This document shows positions 63,901 to 64,000 of a DNA stretch of 64,000 nt, in pieces. Position 1 is the first letter of the stretch, and every line of letters starts with the position of its first letter. Where the stretch lies: contig SSBO01000009.1 of assembly GCA_005281725.1 (NCBI GenBank), positions 2,239,861 to 2,303,860 of the forward strand, read 5' to 3'. The notes beneath the pieces are model-generated. The model did no database searches, was not told the DNA's origin, and saw nothing but the letters and a program-made list of their open reading frames with translations. The DNA is from Wuchereria bancrofti (Eukaryota > Nematoda > Chromadorea > Rhabditida > Onchocercidae). The position numbers were made by a program, and so were the translations under genes.

Positions 63901-64000
63901 TCTAAATTACTCCCATATTACACGTGTATTACTCTAAATTACTCTCCATATTACACGTGTATTACTCTAAATTACTCCCCATATTACACGTGTATTACTC

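Larger units (their letters stand above)
60379..64000. repeat. 33-bp satellite array, about 110 units, running off the window
   Basis: The unit is ATTACTCTAAATTACTC followed by YCCATATTACACGTGT (33 bp), head to tail from 60379 to the window end. Each unit has three ATTAC words spaced 10, 12 and 11 bases, so it probably grew from a ~11-bp precursor. Each holds the palindrome TACACGTGTA (CACGTG core). Variants: T or C at one position in the pyrimidine run, GTCTAA for CTCTAA, TATACG for ACACG, and CACATG for CACGTG (for example near 61026, 61289, 61387, 61551, 61850, 62015, 62540 and 62833). Because 33 is divisible by 3 the array is open in several frames, which gives meaningless long reading frames. 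Confidence 0.98.

Noticed and set aside
60606..63937. Long open frames of 100-410 codons with 11-residue repeats
   Set aside because: They are a by-product of a 33-bp satellite whose length is divisible by three. Starts and ends occur only where a unit has lost or changed a base, and several frames overlap.
60379..64000. CRISPR array
   Set aside because: Units are contiguous with no unique spacers and the setting is eukaryotic.
1..64000. tRNA and rRNA genes
   Set aside because: I looked for the T-loop motif GTTCGA with a pairing acceptor stem and for rRNA-like GC-richer blocks and found none; a covariance-model search would be needed to be sure.

Overview
The window reads as a eukaryotic, very AT-rich draft scaffold, most likely from a parasitic nematode (a spirurid/filarial-type worm is my best guess, not proven). 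The reasons are small exons split by many introns, TTTCAG-type acceptors placed just before start codons as expected for spliced-leader trans-splicing, and gene families with a nematode flavour (a CHK1-like kinase, a lone-domain tyrosine phosphatase, an ENPP with a type II membrane anchor). Two single N positions (19458 and 46559) mark imperfect assembly. I rebuilt all gene models by hand from homology, splice sites and intron phase; every junction listed keeps the reading frame.

Layout. 350-2408 (+): the 3' seven exons of the replication factor C large subunit. 3743-4622 (+): a tiny three-exon gene for a single-pass membrane microprotein. 6027-8377 (+): a SOCS4/5-type SH2/SOCS-box protein. 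9719-11506 and 13109-14920: two direct copies of a ~1.8 kb noncoding segment, the second abutting the promoter of the next gene. 15241-17635 (+): a CHK1-like kinase with an altered ATP-binding lysine. 19761-27165 (-): an 18-exon ectonucleotide pyrophosphatase/phosphodiesterase with all catalytic residues I could check. 32114-37375 (-): a catalytically intact tyrosine phosphatase, N-terminus not found. 37376-54951: an AT-rich, gene-poor stretch of about 17.5 kb holding only simple repeats, a hairpin and an assembly duplication. 54967-57525 (+): a five-exon F-box-like protein. 60379-64000 and off the end: a 33-bp satellite, about 110 units, each carrying the palindrome TACACGTGTA.

How the genes relate. 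SOCS protein, kinase and phosphatase are all signalling proteins, but nothing shows that they act together; the four left-hand genes share a strand with spacings of 1-7 kb, too wide for a typical nematode operon. The kinase and ENPP genes are convergent, ENPP and phosphatase are in tandem, and phosphatase and F-box gene are divergent across the gene-poor stretch.

The most unusual items are the E-box-bearing satellite with its 66-bp higher-order start, the kinase that has lost the VAIK lysine and DFG glycine, the membrane microprotein, the unevenly diverged segmental duplication, and a C/A-rich island inside a phosphatase intron.
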